DNA of 6,325 bases from Sphingomicrobium sp. (GTDB lineage Bacteria > Pseudomonadota > Alphaproteobacteria > Sphingomonadales > Sphingomonadaceae): positions 1-6,325 of the forward strand of contig JASLBJ010000001.1 in the NCBI GenBank assembly GCA_030146725.1, in the 5' to 3' direction. Both the position numbers and the translations under genes were made by a program. Of this stretch, positions 5,940-6,325 are shown piece after piece. Position 1 is the stretch's first letter; each line of letters begins with the position of its first letter. The notes below the pieces were generated by a model that saw nothing but the letters and a program-made list of their open reading frames with translations, had not been told where the DNA came from and did not search any database.

Positions 5940-6325
5940 CATAGCATCCCCAGTTCGAGCCGCGCTTCGTCGCTCATCTTGCTCGGGTCCCACGGCGGAT
6001 CCCACACCAGCTTGACCTCGGCATCGCGAACGCCGGGCACCGACAATACGCGAAGCTCGACCTCGCCCGGCATCGACTCGGCTACCGGGCAATGCGGCGT
6101 GGTCAGCGTCATCGTCACCACCGCGTCGCAATCCTCGCTGACCGCCACGTCGTAGATCAGGCCGAGTTCGTAGATGTCGACCGGGATCTCGGGATCGAAG
6201 ATCGTTTTCAACGCCTCGACGATCGCCGCCTGCAAGTCGCCGCCTGCGCCATGCTCCGGCTCCGCGGGTTTCTGTTCGGCGAGGAAGCCCGCAAGATAGT
6301 CGCGCTTGCGCTCGAACTCGGGGTT
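5939..6325 (-). CDS. sufT: SUF system Fe-S assembly protein, DUF59/MIP18 family (5' end outside window)
   Basis: The minus-strand frame is open to the right edge, so the gene is partial; 128 C-terminal residues are visible. Numbered from the edge, a charged leader with ERKRDYLAGFLA (5-16) and a variable Pro/Glu/Gly stretch precede the DUF59 domain: FDPEIPVDIYELGLIYDV (43-60), VTMTLTTPHCPVAE with the conserved Cys79 (70-83), and the closing WDPPWDPSKMSDEARLELGM (108-127). This tail is characteristic of SufT-like proteins, which help mature Fe-S proteins, usually as an accessory to SufBCD. A TTG at 6235 is not the start, because the conserved leader continues in frame upstream of it. Gene order sufT-sufA at the end of a suf operon is usual in alphaproteobacteria, so sufS and sufBCD are expected just beyond the right edge. 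Confidence 0.92.
   Translation of the reverse strand, partial: NPEFERKRDYLAGFLAEQKPAEPEHGAGGDLQAAIVEALKTIFDPEIPVDIYELGLIYDVAVSEDCDAVVTMTLTTPHCPVAESMPGEVELRVLSVPGVRDAEVKLVWDPPWDPSKMSDEARLELGML

Noticed and set aside
5943..6131. N-terminal extension of the A-type carrier to 6131
   Set aside because: It would overlap the conserved DUF59 coding region in another frame and has no family resemblance; the ATGs at 5939 and 5942 fit the family length and have a ribosome-binding site.
6233..6235. TTG at 6235 as start of SufT
   Set aside because: The frame continues upstream with a leader (RDYLAGFLA) typical of the family, so the gene runs off the window.

Overview
The window is GC-rich DNA with tightly packed genes. 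Its gene content points to an alphaproteobacterium, most likely of the Sphingomonadales: a suf-type Fe-S assembly tail ordered SufT then SufA, a HAD nucleotidase coupled to dapD, and a compact S8 autotransporter of the kind common in sphingomonads. This assignment rests on gene content and protein resemblance judged by eye; no search was run.

Layout. (1) 1-951, plus strand: 3' part of a membrane-anchored M48 zinc metallopeptidase whose start lies left of the window. (2) 948-1080, plus strand: what looks like a frameshifted, truncated start of a family 2 glycosyltransferase, overlapping the peptidase stop by ATGA. (3) 2609-1117, minus strand: a two-gene operon of a HAD pyrimidine 5'-nucleotidase-like phosphatase followed by dapD (lysine/diaminopimelate synthesis), joined by another ATGA overlap. 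(4) 2610-2720: divergent intergenic region with two successive hairpins in front of the next gene. (5) 2721-5102, plus strand: a complete subtilisin-type autotransporter with a lipoprotein signal, a Gly/Pro/Thr-rich linker, a full catalytic triad and a C-terminal beta-barrel ending in Phe. (6) 5103-5159: short convergent gap with an inverted repeat and direct repeats. (7) 6325-5160, minus strand: the 3' end of a suf Fe-S cluster locus (SufT/DUF59, partial, then a SufA/IscA-type carrier), followed by a small secreted protein of unknown function with a pentapeptide repeat.

How they work together. The suf genes serve Fe-S cluster maturation in the cytoplasm, and dapD supplies meso-diaminopimelate for peptidoglycan and lysine. 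The M48 peptidase and the autotransporter act at the cell envelope. The parts are separate housekeeping and envelope units rather than one system. I see no CRISPR array, tRNA, rRNA, insertion sequence or phage gene. The most distinctive items are the lipoprotein autotransporter with its structured leader, the decayed glycosyltransferase start, and the repeat-bearing small exported protein behind sufA.
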